Assembly (NCBI GenBank): GCA_030141605.1
Contig: JAQGDQ010000470.1
Coordinates: 112,501-175,354 of the forward strand
Direction of reading: 5' to 3'
DNA length: 62,854 bases
From: Tubiluchus corallicola
Lineage: Eukaryota > Priapulida > Priapulimorpha > Priapulimorphida > Tubiluchidae
In this document: in pieces, positions 11,927-22,601 of the stretch
How the letters are laid out: each line of letters starts with the position of its first letter
Numbering within the stretch: position 1 is the first letter of the stretch
Made by a program: the position numbers and the translations under genes
The notes under the pieces: model-generated
Database searches by the model: none
What the model was told of the DNA's origin: nothing
What the model saw: only the letters and a program-made list of their open reading frames with translations

Positions 11927-14900
11927 CTAGTAGTAGCAGCAGCAGCCGCAGCAGTAGTAGTAAAATCTTTATTTACCATTTTAAAAACATTGACCATCAT
12001 ATTAAAAGACAGAAAATCAGTTTTAGTTCATACAAAAAACATACACTGTTCTGGGCAAATGCGTCTGGTGCAAACTAAACTATAAGTGCAACTAGAAATT
12101 CAAAAATAAAATATAAACTAGTTTAGTAAGGTCTAGGAAAAATGAAATTTTGATTTGAGTAAGTATCATCGTGTTCGTATGTCGGATATTCAAAACGAGT
12201 CATAAATGTTTTTTATAGTTTTTTAGACTTGAATAGTGATAAAGAGCTGCTGTGTTTTAGTGATGTCGGTAATGAATTCCAAAGTTGTATTGCTTGCTTA
12301 CGTAATGCTATTCTTTCCATATTGATTGTTCGTTCTCACGTTTCTTAAATTTAGTGGTCTGTTATTCATACTGGGGGTTTTAAGAAGTGAGAGCTTATTG
12401 TTTTTGAAAGGAGAATTAATATTGTTGATATATTTATAAAGAAACAAGAGATGATGCTAAAGTTGTTAGAGGTATTGCAAATGCAAAAACTGAAAAACGT
12501 ATGAAAACAGAAGACAAAAATCCCAACACATAAAGACTAAAAAGCAGAGCACGAACAGAAAATAATGCCGCTTCTATGAATCAAATTTAAGAGCTATGAA
12601 TAGTTTTTTGAAGTGAAAAGTTACATCTCGAAAGGGTATACATAGCTCTTTAGAATGAGGAAGAACAGGGCTACCCTTTTGAGCTACATTTTAGGACACG
12701 TCTACCAAGAGGAGCTGTGACGAGTTAGTTAGATGTTCTATTTTTGGCAATTTTCGCTTAGAAAACTGCTGACGCAAAGCCATTGTTCTGACGTCATCCA
12801 TTATACTCTGCCTATAACTTTAATTCAGTAAAAGCTGCTGCTGGCTTTGCGTTATAAATGAGGACTATACAGGATGTTCGCGTATTATTGATTATCAGTG
12901 TATTTGCACGCAAATTTTTTTACGGGGCCTTTGCTAGTTATCTATTAAAGGGATTACTAGACAACTAATCAACAGGATCTATTGTTCTTGCTAATGATTT
13001 TGCTTAAAATTCATCTATTTTAAGAATTTTTTTCGTTGTATGTTATACGGTTTAACTGCATTCCTCCACATAATTCGAGACGCTTTTAGATTTTCATGTA
13101 ATTTTTGAAGCAAACGAAATGGTCACTGAACGGTAGGTATAAATAAGTACAGCTAAACAAAATAGAGGAATACAGGTATACACTTAAAAACAAATCACCT
13201 ACTTTTCCAGTACACGAAATGTAAATTTCTTCAAAATTCTATTACAGTTAATCAGACTTGTCTCAGAGGAAAACATGGATGGTATGGAACCAGTTAACAG
13301 TTTGCATGACTACAAGATGGTAAGTTTCTACCAAAAATTCTCCAAAATTGCATAAGCAAACGAGGTTTAAAATAGAGGCAAGATCGGAAATGCACTGAGG
13401 GGAAAACTGATGCAAGACCGAGTCCAGTACTGCTCGTATTCAGGTTTCAAAACCCGTCTGCTGTTTCCATTACCATGCAGTACACGTGAATGCCTTGTTC
13501 ATCTGCTGTTACTTTTGATGGTGAATGCCTTGTTCATCTGCTGTTACTTTTGATGGTGAATGCCATGTTCATCTGCTGTTACTTTTGATGGTGAATGCCT
13601 TCTTCATCTGCTGTTACTTTTGATGGTGAATGCCTTGTTCATCTGCTGTTACTTTTGATGGTGAATGCCTTCTTCATCTGCTGTTACTTTTGATTGCTTT
13701 CTAGCTTTTGATGTGACGGTTTAAAAATACACAGGTTTGTTAAAAGTACCGGAATCAGCCCGACTTGTACCTATAGATACTAAAAAGATAGCTAATCCAA
13801 AGAATTTCATTCTTTTGGACTCAAATTCGCAAATGTGAACAGCTTTGCGAATTACTGTCGGCAAGAAATTGCAAATATTCTGACTCTAACTGAAGTAAAC
13901 TTACCAAGTAAGTCGCAAACGTGTTCAGACTAGACAGAAAACTCGCACTACTATTCACTGCTAAAAGTGTCTAGAGCAAATCGCAAAGCAATTCACACTT
14001 GCCTGCTTACTGCCAGACATAAAACTCACATTATTCACTGCTAAAAATGTCTAGAGCAAATCGCAAAGCAATTCACACTTGCCTGCTTACTGCCAGACAG
14101 AAAACTCACACTATTCACTGCTAAAAGTGTCTAGAGCACATCGCAAAGCAATTTACACTTGCCAGCTTACTGCCAGACAGAAAACTCACACTATTCACTG
14201 CTAAAGTGTCTAGAGCAAATAACAAAGCAATTCACACTTGCCTGTTTACTGCTAGACAGAAAACTCGCAGTATTCACTGCTAAAAGTGTCTAGAGCAAGT
14301 CGCAAAGCAATTCACACTTGCCTGCTTACTGCCAGACATAAAACTCGCACTATTCACTGCTAAAAGTGTCTAGAGCACATCGCAAAGCAAATCACACTTG
14401 CCAGTTTACCGCCAGACATAAAACTCGCAACAGTAAACTCGCTAATCTTTATTAGACACAGCACAAAGCCTCCAAACTTAAAACGTTTACTTAGAAAGGG
14501 AAGTTCAGACCACCATAGAATAACTGACTACCGTTGTAAGTAGTTGGATATTAAGTGACATCTGATTAATACTATTATAACTTTTGTATATAGGGTATCG
14601 AAGCAGATAGAAGTGCGGGGGAAGAATGTCTTTTGACAACTTTGCAAAGTACATTCGATGAAGCAAAGAATATGTTCGTTGCCATGGTAAGCTCATTTTT
14701 GTAACTGCACTAGATCGTAGACTGTGTGCTAAAAATGAGCACATTTTGACGATATTTGTAAGACAATTTATTAATCAATGCTTCTAAGTTACTTTTATCA
14801 AGTTCATAACAAGTTTCATTTGCCGCTCTATGGCCGGTTACTTTATGAATTTGCGCAAGCCCTGACTCAGCCATATTAGGTTGAAAACACCGGTTCTCGT

Positions 14901-17798
14901 CTAATCATCGAAGTTAAGCAACGTAGAGCCTGGTTAGTACTTGGATGACCGCCTAGGAATACCAGGTGCTGTAGGCTTGCGGGATGCCCACACTGTATCT
15001 CGACACTAGGTGGAGGAGCTGCATAAGCAGTCAACGGCTAGAGGGCGGAGGTCAAGTGACCCAACGGCCATGTGTGGGAGGAGTAAACCTTCCAAATCAG
15101 GAGTGGAGCCCCGAAAGCGGACCAGTGCAGTATGCTCACTGACTCCGGCAGCTCCTGCAGCCAACCTGGTGCCAAACGTATCGCTCCGCTTTCCTTTGGA
15201 CTACACCAGGGAGGAAGAGAGGGGGTTCCTGTTGTCTGGGCAACTCAGGATCTCCATTGCCCAGGCGTGTGCCCTGGAGAGGCCACTCCAGTGGTTCAAG
15301 GATCGGACTGCTCAGCCACAGTCGACGATGCAGCTCCATCAATGTGATCAATAACTGACTCTCTTGACACTCACTCCATTGTCTTCCGAGACAGAAGGAT
15401 GCCTACAACTGAAGTAAATGAAAAAGTCAGACAGCAATATCTATCTCGCGCAACTATATGTTTTCAAAACGTGTTTAAAATTAACTAAGCACGCAGTTAA
15501 ATATGTGATAGTTTTTAGTATTTAACAGGCACATGTAAGAAGCGTTTAGTCTTTGTGTCTCCCTCTACTGCCCCACATTATTATGTCACTTTTTATACAT
15601 GTACTATTTATTAATGTGTATTTCATGTTTTTATATGATGTATATGTATGTATGTGTGTGTATATTTTTAATGTATATTGTTTACTTTTTATTTGGTGTG
15701 CAATAAAGGAAAACCGGATGATTGTGTAAATATTAGTTCAGAATAATAAATGCTCTAAAATGTTGAAAACTACAAAGTTTTTTTAAATCAAAGCTTACAT
15801 TAAATAATAATTACCTCGGATACTCAAGTTTTGTTAAACTTTCAAAGCTACGCGTGGCTCAGTGAATCTACTAAGATTGGCAGCGGCGCCTTTTTGTCAC
15901 GTGCGCGTGGCCGACAAATAGAAGACGGTGCCGTGATAATCATGATCATGAATTGTAGTGTTAGTTTCTGACGTCATATGACGTAGACCCCATTATTCGT
16001 GACATTATGCGTTTAAACAGTACTGTAACACTTACGCAAAGGTGCTTGATACGCAAGGGAAGACGCCTGCCATTGTACAAACTGTGGTTCGTTTCTGACG
16101 TAAGCAATAGCTGTGTTCGAGTGCCGTTTATTAACTTTCTAAGCTAATTATTCAAATACAAGAAACTATTGTTAACTTATATAGGCAAGAAAATGTATAT
16201 TTTGGACAGCAAATTAAAATGAATCTGAGTCTAAACAATCGTCCGGTTTTCCTTTAAACTAAACTTAGATGTGCCGCGTTTACATGGCAATTTGTCGAAC
16301 AGCACAGAATTTTGTGCAGCGTTATGCACTAAACTGTAGACTAGCTTATTTGATGAACTTTTCGAATTTTATTCCATAATTTCAGTCAATGTACACAGGA
16401 CAAGATGCAACGAATGATGCGGAAACAACGATAGAAGAATACGAACTTGGGCCAGCGGTCAGTAATGTTGACCAGGTTGCTAGAAAATACGTAGCGGACT
16501 TCTGTTACGGTCTGCCAGCTCATTGGTTACTTCCAGGTAGGGAGCCAAACTTACAGGAGAGTAAGAGGAAAGGAGTTTGCAATTTCCCGCACAGTATAAA
16601 TACCCAACCCCAACCCCAACCCCAAACCCATCCCCAACCCCAACCCAACCCCAACCCCAACCCCAACCCCAACCCTATCCCCAATCCCAACCCCAGCCTA
16701 ACCCTAACCCTATCCCTATCCCTAACACTAGCCCTAATCCTATCCCTATCCCTCTCCCTAACCCTAATCCTAACCTATCCCTATCCCTATCCCTAGCCCT
16801 AACCCTAACCCTGACCCTAACCCTAATCTTGAGCCTAACCCTAACCTTGACCCTAACCCGAGTCCAACTGTGTACTAACCCTAATCCTAATAATAGACCT
16901 AATCAGCTTCGCAAACCAGTTTCGTGTGATTAACGTGTATTTTTAAAATATAAGCGCAGATTAAATCACTAAAACAAGTCAACGTCATTTACTCCCACGT
17001 GTGATGGACATTCATGCAAATTAGACGTTTAGTGATAACATTAAAGTCAAAAGGCATTCCGGCCGGGTGAACAGCCTAGTGGTCACACACGTGTGTTTCA
17101 ACATTAAAGTTAAGCTACGCGGAGGTTGATCAGCGAATGTCTCGTGGCGGGCTGTTTTCAATATTCATTCTGGGAGATTTCATTTGCCATGCTACTGCTT
17201 ACTACTTACCTCATTAAGGGAAGACGCATGTGGCTAAAATGCTTGTGACGGTTCAGTGGCTCGTCTTCAACAATTATCCTTGATAATGAGCCAGGATCCG
17301 GTCTTGCCACAAACAACCACTTTGAGCATGCCCTGCACGCTGGATTCTGGCTTGCAGTGAGTCAATTGTAGAAAAAACATTTTAAAACAAAGCGCGCATA
17401 TCCCCTGATTTTCAACAAGCTTACTGGAGAATTATCAAAATTCTAGTGTTGCAGGCTTCACATGAATACATATGTTACGTCATGACTAAAGAAACAAATT
17501 CCACAATTAAAGCAAGGAAACAGGATGACGTCTCATATCACTACTGATAATCTGGTGTAAAATCACATAAAGTTACTAATATTAATTTTGGATTTTTTTA
17601 TATTACTTACACAAAAAATATCACACAAAAAAGGACTAAAATCACAGAGGCATAGTGAACAAAAGCACATGAGAAACACACTGCAACCGAGAAAGAGAGA
17701 GAGAGTGAGAGAGAGAAAAAGAAGAGAAGGAGAAAAAGCAAGAGTGAGAAAGAGAAAGAGGGAGAGGGAGAGAGAGGAGAAGAGAAAGAGAGAAAGCA

Positions 17799-17882
<84 letters not shown>

Positions 17883-18303
17883 GACAGGTGATTTGAAATG
17901 TTGTGTTTTCTCCTAAATGCGGATTTTTAATTAAATTGCTCTAGTCTTGTCATTAACAATGAAATTTTAGCTAAATACTAAGTACATTGAATCGCATGTA
18001 GTCATTTTTTTCTGCTTTGCTACAGTTTCAGATGCGGGATTAATGAACCAAGGAACTTCCGATACCAGCAGCATCCAATCAGCACTCACAGGGCGTAGAA
18101 TAAAGCGTAGGACGCGTCGCGTGTACGCATGTACAAGACGCGGTAGACGACGCGTACGATGCGGTTACGTCATCATATATGAACCAGATTACTACTATCC
18201 CTATGACAATTATTACTACAGGCCTCGCCGTCGTCGTCGTCGTCGCCGTCGCCGACGCCGTCCGCCAGTGATCGTGCAATATCACCCATACTACTACTAC
18301 TAA
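8515..18303 (+). CDS. Secreted BRICHOS-domain precursor with cationic hairpin-like C-terminal peptide (arenicin-type)
   Basis: Six exons join in frame to 246 residues: 8515-8573 (ATG 8519), 10541-10632, 13248-13319, 14594-14686, 16386-16536, 18026-18303, all GT/AG. Residues 1-18 are a signal peptide. The BRICHOS domain spans about 45-153. HDYK with D70 matches the family's conserved aspartate, 15 residues before C85, and FCYGLPAHW with C144 matches the closing cysteine motif; C85-C144 is the expected disulfide. BRICHOS chaperones an aggregation-prone C-terminal client during secretion. Here that client follows a basic cleavage-like stretch, GRRIKRRTRR (177-186), and reads VYACTRRGRRRVRCGYVII. 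It has one cysteine pair (C190-C200) nine residues apart around an RRGRR turn, as in polychaete beta-hairpin antimicrobial peptides. A tail follows with Tyr clusters, twelve consecutive Arg (222-233) and a final YYYY. A leader exon upstream is implied by the acceptor at 8513. The BRICHOS call is strong; antimicrobial function is inference. Confidence 0.85.
9172..9455. repeat. 47-bp minisatellite, 6 copies (BRICHOS intron 1)
   Basis: The unit contains AGCTTTAGTTTAAAACTTGG and CTCTGGCACCAGTG. The copies differ by only a few bases, so the expansion is recent. Confidence 0.92.
10021..10330 (+). mobile_element. 5'-truncated LINE (CR1/L2-like) 3' end
   Basis: An open frame to the TAA at 10183-10185 includes LIWNSLPAYVDGAPLVTAQN followed by IKLFKSRLYKVNL. 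This matches the post-RT C-terminal signature (WNSLP...FKxxL) of CR1/L2/jockey-type retrotransposons. The 3' UTR ends in an (AAATA)n tail at 10305-10330. The 5' end is lost. It sits in BRICHOS intron 1. Confidence 0.75.
11785..12205 (-). mobile_element. Non-LTR element 3' end, reversed, with (GTA/GTG)n tail
   Basis: 11960-12205 is an inverted copy of 51988-52245. Read on the minus strand, it carries GCACCAGACGCATTTGCCC and AATAAAGATTTTACTACT. The long (GTAGTG)n/(AGT)n tract at 11790-11960 is the expanded microsatellite tail of the element. Gly-Ser, poly-Val and poly-Thr reading frames there are not genes. Confidence 0.7.
12612..12938 (+). repeat. Dispersed repeat family 2 (copy 1)
   Basis: About 320 bp shared with 31745-32070, running from CATAGCTCTTTAGAA to GGGGCCTTTGCTAGT. 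Both copies have a TGACGTCA palindrome (here 12789-12796). I see no clear inverted ends or coding, so its class is unknown. Confidence 0.75.
13489..13694. repeat. 35-bp minisatellite, about 6 copies (BRICHOS intron 3)
   Basis: The unit contains TTCATCTGCTGTTACTTTTG and GGTGAATGCC. Copies differ mainly at TTGTTC/TTCTTC. Confidence 0.9.
13905..14445. repeat. About 80-bp tandem repeat, 6-7 copies (BRICHOS intron 3)
   Basis: The unit includes ATTCACTGCTAAAAGTGTCT, AGAGCAAATCGCAAAGCAAT and CTTACTGCCAGACA. Copies are moderately diverged, and no reading frame is conserved. Confidence 0.88.
14869..15402 (+). mobile_element. 5S-rRNA-derived repeat (SINE3-like), copy 1
   Basis: The first about 110 bp are a 5S rRNA relative. 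They contain CACCGGTTCTCGTCTAATCA, GAAGTTAAGCAACGT, TTAGTACTTGGATG and a CTGTAGGCTT end. A small deletion occurs where functional 5S has GATGGGTGACC, and changes in box A/C argue against a working 5S gene. A GC-rich unrelated body of about 420 bp follows, ending GACAGAAGGATGCC. The same composite appears twice more, inverted, at 35417-35957 and 38168-38690, so it moved as a unit. It lies in BRICHOS intron 4. Open frames in the body occur on both strands, with no recognised protein. Confidence 0.8.
15704..16257 (+). mobile_element. TTAA-flanked MITE, family 1 (copy B, complete)
   Basis: Complete 554-bp copy with 19-bp inverted ends (AGGAAAACCGGATGATTGT and ACAATCGTCCGGTTTTCCT), TTAA on the right and an imperfect ATAA on the left. 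It carries TGACGTCA at 15969-15976. It is inserted in BRICHOS intron 4, directly before exon 5. Confidence 0.85.
16604..16890. repeat. Interstitial telomere-like tract (CCCAAC)n/(CCCTAA)n
   Basis: About 90 bp of CCCCAA-type units pass into degenerate CCCTAA/CCCTAT units. CCCTAA is the complement of the animal telomere repeat TTAGGG. It begins about 70 bp after the exon-5 splice donor, so long Pro-Asn or Leu-Thr frames across it are not protein. Confidence 0.85.
17690..17882. repeat. (GA)n microsatellite (BRICHOS intron 5)
   Basis: Purine-only tract of GAGA with AAAG interruptions, about 190 bp. Confidence 0.95.
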
Positions 18304-18345
18304 GGATCTGACGTAGCTCAACTGTAAAAGTTTCTACGATGAAAA

Positions 18346-18351
18346 AATAAA
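18346..18351 (+). terminator. Poly(A) signal of the BRICHOS gene
   Basis: AATAAA lies 43 bp after the TAA stop at 18301-18303, the first canonical signal downstream. Confidence 0.7.
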
Positions 18352-18359
18352 AAATAACT

Positions 18360-19207
18360 AATAATTTGATTAAAGACGGATGTTTATTGCCTTTTAAAAC
18401 TTAGTGAAATTCGCAAGTTAAATACTAACTGCACAGCTAATATCATGGAAATTATGCACAGATAGCAGCACTGTAGCGTGAACCTTGATAGTCTACAGTA
18501 GCTATTTTAGCGTTGAAATTATTTGAAATTGTGATTTTACGATTGTGAGTTTAAAAAGAGCAAAAATAAAAATTAGTATTGATTTTATAATTATTTGTTG
18601 TTGTTTTTCCACTTTCGGTGACACCCATTTTTAAATAAGAAATTGCACAACTGATGAAATGATGATCTTCCAACACTATATGTACTGCACTATATGAACA
18701 GCAGGTGTCACTGTTGTTGTACTGCATTTACTGGAAAATATATGTTCATTGTTTAGAAATAACAATAAATAAAACCAATAATCTTGTAGAAAATGATGTT
18801 TTTGTCTTGAAGTTTTAATAAAATCTAACAGGATTTTCCTCACACGTCAAAATAAGCATTCCAAATCCTTGTTGCTAAGTGAACAGAACATTCAGTGATT
18901 ACAGTCATTATTACACTTATCTACCTCAATTGGGGGCACGAATAGAGAACATTAAATATAAAATAAAATTAGCTTAAACGCGAAACAATAAAATTCATAC
19001 GATACCATTGGGAAAGACGGAAGTAGACTCATGCGTAGAGCTCATTGCTAATTAGTAATTATTAATTAATTAGTAAAGGTATTTCTGTTGCAATCTAATA
19101 TATATGTTGGTTTCTATTCAATAAGTCTATTGGTAGTCTTAAATAAGTGGTGGCTTCTTTAGATTTGACCTAAATCAAACAATGAACTTATTATAAAATC
19201 TCGTTTA
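18360..19207. other. AT-rich intergenic stretch, nothing recognised
   Basis: No credible gene or repeat family member found. A few AATAAA strings occur, as expected for AT-rich DNA. Confidence 0.5.
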
Positions 19208-19212
19208 AATAT

Positions 19213-19579
19213 TGTTGTGTTTTGTTTCTCTCGGAAGGCTCGTAGAGAAAACCAGAAAACACGTCATCAAATTAGTTTATTAAGCGAGAATTCTACAACA
19301 CAAAAGTATGAAGGAACGCGAAATGTTTACAGTAAACGTGAAAATCTGGAAAACGTTTTAAGTGTATCTGAAAATACAAGTATACAAGAGACTGTTTAAG
19401 TGGTGTCCGTGTGAATCTGCGTGTGTGTGTGTCAGCGGCCTGCTTCGCCTTATATAGCCTGCTAGGGAACATTCCAGACGTTTCTTTCTAGAACATTCTA
19501 CAATGTAAGACGATTATTCTAATGGAACATTCTACAATGTTCTATTTAATTCTAATAGATGCCAGTGATCTCCACAACA
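19213..19579 (-). mobile_element. Solo LTR of a retrotransposon with heat-shock promoter
   Basis: The 367-bp unit begins (minus strand) TGTTGTGG and ends CACAACA, the TG...CA form of LTRs with a 7-bp terminal inversion. It is flanked by a perfect 5-bp target duplication AATAT (19208-19212 and 19580-19584). In minus-strand order it holds several heat-shock elements, a TATATAAGG box, and an AATAAA signal about 180 bp further on, which is the U3-R-U5 arrangement. I see no internal retrotransposon sequence on either side, so recombination has left a single LTR. The short + strand frame inside it is not a gene. Confidence 0.82.
19447..19542 (-). promoter_or_regulatory. Heat-shock-element cluster and TATA box of the LTR
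   Basis: TTCTAGAACATTC (19486-19498) is a perfect TTCnnGAAnnTTC heat-shock factor site. Further GAACATTC modules lie at 19467-19474 and 19525-19532, the latter continuing towards TTC at 19540. On the minus strand the TATATAAGG box (19449-19457) lies just downstream, as in hsp70-type promoters. Transcription would start near 19420 and run leftwards. Confidence 0.7.
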
Positions 19580-19589
19580 AATATGAAAG

Positions 19590-21157
19590 CCCTCTTAAAC
19601 TGTTTTGGAAAATTTATTTCTTGTTGTACATGTACGATTGTGACTTGCAAATTGAATTGAATTGATTTGAAATAAAATGAAATGAATTGAATTGAACTGA
19701 GTTATATTGAAGAAAATCCACCTAATGACGCTATTTGAAAATTATTATTTTAGACCAAAAGTAAATGAAAAAGCTGAAATTGACTCGTCCAAATATGAAA
19801 CTTTTTTCTGAAACATTTTTGGAACATTTTGGATATCATATGGCCAAAGAAAATTTCAAATAAAGGCCTGTATGAAAATAATAAAAGACCGTTGGACAAG
19901 AAAAATAAAAAACGTGCCGTTTAGCAAAGATTGGACATATGCTCAGACTATCCGATGATAGTCAAATGAAGATAGATCTTCAACAAAGAAACAGAAGCCT
20001 ACAGGAGGACAGATGTTAACTTGATAGATGAAATTGATGCAAATCATCAGTTTAACGTGTTGACCAAAAGTTTCTTTACTCTGAAATACAATTATTAACA
20101 TTTAGTATTTTGCTTTGAATAGAAGAAAATTAGTCGCACGATTAAATGTAGTGCTATAACTAAGTACTGATATAAAAATTATGTAGACTATATTGAAATT
20201 AATTAACAATAACTTACGTTGTTAGAGTCTTTAACAGTTACAAAGACAGGAATGAGAACTCCAAGTAGCCTTAAGAACAACAATGTCACAACAATAAATT
20301 TGTAAGAAATTCACAGTCATAATGCCTAAGAAAATAGAGCAATGGCGGACAGAACCAAAAGACGGGTAAAATGTCATACAACTAGTACAGCTATAGCTCA
20401 CAAAGGCCAAAATGCCAATGTATTGAAGGATATTAGGTGCTTAAAATTTAAAAATGTGACTGCTGTAAAAAGTAAAAAGCCTACTAAATCAACAAACAGG
20501 TGGCAGCACCGTGACAGTAATTGAAAACCAAATTAAAACCAAAAAATGGCCTATGCACCCACTACAATAGATTTTGCATACAAAGATTTAAACGCTTCAG
20601 CAATGATCCCTTGAGGATGAACCACTTGGTCCGTTGCAGAATCCAGTGCCAGGGTGTCCTGGTACAAAGAAGTGAACAGAATCGTGTCCCTGTACGCATG
20701 ATTCAAAAGATGATGGTGATTCAAAAAATAATGATGATGATGATAAATGTAAAATCTGCAGTGACTCTAAAAGAATTCATGAATGAACTGAAAAATACTA
20801 TAGTAGCCTTCAAAAAATATCTAATATGAAAACATGAAACAACACGTATTATCAACGTTGACCCAGTAGTCTGTAGTTAGTGGCAGACCAAAACCTGTGA
20901 TGCATTAACATCCACAATTTAAAATCCTCCACACACAAAACATCAACAAAACACCTAATTTGAATTTCAATTTGTAAATATTGTAAAGTTTTAAAATCTT
21001 AAGTTTTACTGTAATTAATTATAACATCACTTGTGTTTTTAATTGTAAATTAATTTTTAACACCATTGCTCACAGCAGTGGAAATACTGATTACACTATC
21101 AATTTTTTGAATGTAGTTTACAGTTCAACGACGTGTAATTTTAACAGCAATAAAGAA
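19590..21157. other. Intergenic stretch with retroposon-like tails
   Basis: 19645-19700 is a (GAATT)n-like tail of the sort left by non-LTR elements. 20340-20830 holds two short interrupted reading frames with basic then mixed composition, possibly a decayed retrotransposon ORF, but I cannot assign them. 21090-21160 ends AGCAATAAAGAA and runs into (TTA)n, the pattern of a retroposon 3' end. Confidence 0.35.
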
Positions 21158-21345
<188 letters not shown>

Positions 21346-21579
21346 AGGTGACTAACTTAACAAAACAATCTCTCATACGGTAGAAGTGCCCTACATTTTT
21401 TGCTTAACCCTGATTTGACTGTAATAGTCGGATATGCTCATTCAATTATAAAAGGCATTAAATATATGCCTTATATTATGCAAGAAAATAGTGTCATGGT
21501 CATCGGATGGTCAATTAAATGATTGTCCATCAGATGAGTTACTGAAGCTTTTCTGTTTACCTGTAAAAGTAGGTTGCGC

Positions 21580-21698
21580 CATGTTGCTACTCGGAACTTG
21601 ACCGCATTAGACAGCTCAAGTGCTCATCAAATTCACAGGTGTATCGTCTGAGGAGTCCTACAAGCTACTAATCTATCTTTCTAATTTCAACTGCTCAG
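21580..21698 (+). other. Possible 5' UTR exon of the secreted-protein gene
   Basis: ACTGCTCAG|GTAAGA at 21698/21699 is a consensus donor on the strand of the gene at 24021, whose exon has an acceptor just before its ATG. The exon start is a guess. The implied intron (21699-24011) would contain two repeats. Confidence 0.3.
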
Positions 21699-21944
21699 GT
21701 AAGACTTTTTATTAATTGTAACTATTTTATATCTAAAATTAATTGGAGCGTTAGACAAATGCTTTCGCCATAGTTACAGCGCCTTAAAGAAAATAAATGA
21801 ACGAATATTTAATATCTTAGATTAAAGGCATGTGCATGTTTCACGTATACGTGCGGTTTAGAGGCGACTCTTTCAGTGTCACATGCTCCTGCGGGAACCT
21901 ACTAGGTATTCCATTAAGTTTCGTTATTTTTTAAGTTTCAACTT

Positions 21945-22420
21945 CCACATTGTGCATCTGATACTAATTACACAGACTCAACTTTCATCTACCCCCGCCT
22001 CTGACTCAATAAAACGATTAAGAATGTAACATTTCTAAAAAAATTATGCAATGTAATACGTGTTATGTTAGTTTTTTAATGTCAAATGTATAAATAGTGT
22101 AAATGTAATCGGTAAAATTTATGTAATGTAAAGCATGTTTCTGTTAATTGTGTCATGTCAAATCTATATATAGTGTACAATACGTCACGTAAAATTTAAT
22201 GTACTTTTGTAATATTGTTTTGTAAAAATATTGTAATATGGTGTTTGTAAATATATCCATTTATTGTACATAATTAGGCCTTAGTTTTGCACTTTAGTTA
22301 GTCTGCACTGGACGCATTTGTCTTAAACAGTGTTGTTATCTTAACATTACGCTGAGGCTTACTCAATTTTATTATAATGAGTGAACCATTTAAATGACAA
22401 ATAAAGAATTAATAATAAAA
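21945..22420 (+). mobile_element. Retroposon-like repeat family 3, forward copy
   Basis: Inverted relative of 41485-41945 over about 460 bp, with shared GATTAAGAATGTAAC, TAATACGTGTTATGTTAG and a 3' part TCTGCACTGGACGCATTTG then GACAAATAAAGAATTAATA. A shorter relative lies at 29088-29210 (minus). The 3' core is common to other non-LTR elements in this window. No coding is left. Confidence 0.75.
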
Positions 22421-22601
22421 TAAGACTAAAAAATTCAGATGATGATGATAATGATAACTCTTTTACTCATTCTAGTTGCAGGCGCAATACATCAGTACCG
22501 TTATTATAATTCTGTTGAGAAATTTACAGGTTGTAAGAAGTAGGCAGTTACTGCGCAAATTGCTAGCTTTCGTAAAATATCATTTATTCGTGAATAACTT
22601 T

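Noticed and set aside
11728-12085. Gly-Ser-rich, poly-Val and poly-Thr frames
   Set aside because: Trinucleotide tail of a retroposon, open in several frames by composition.
14869-14978. Functional 5S rRNA gene
   Set aside because: Internal deletions and substitutions in conserved 5S positions, and the same head occurs fused to a mobile body elsewhere.
15010-15354. 114-residue frame in the body of the 5S-derived element
   Set aside because: Open on both strands in all three copies because of GC-rich composition; no recognised domain.
16537-16933. Extension of BRICHOS exon 5 into Pro/Asn- or Leu-rich sequence
   Set aside because: A consensus donor at 16537 ends the exon; the rest is telomere-like repeat.
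17055-17160. Possible tRNA-derived SINE head (CTAGTGGTCACACACG)
   Set aside because: Only a weak box A; no convincing box B at the right distance and no second copy seen.
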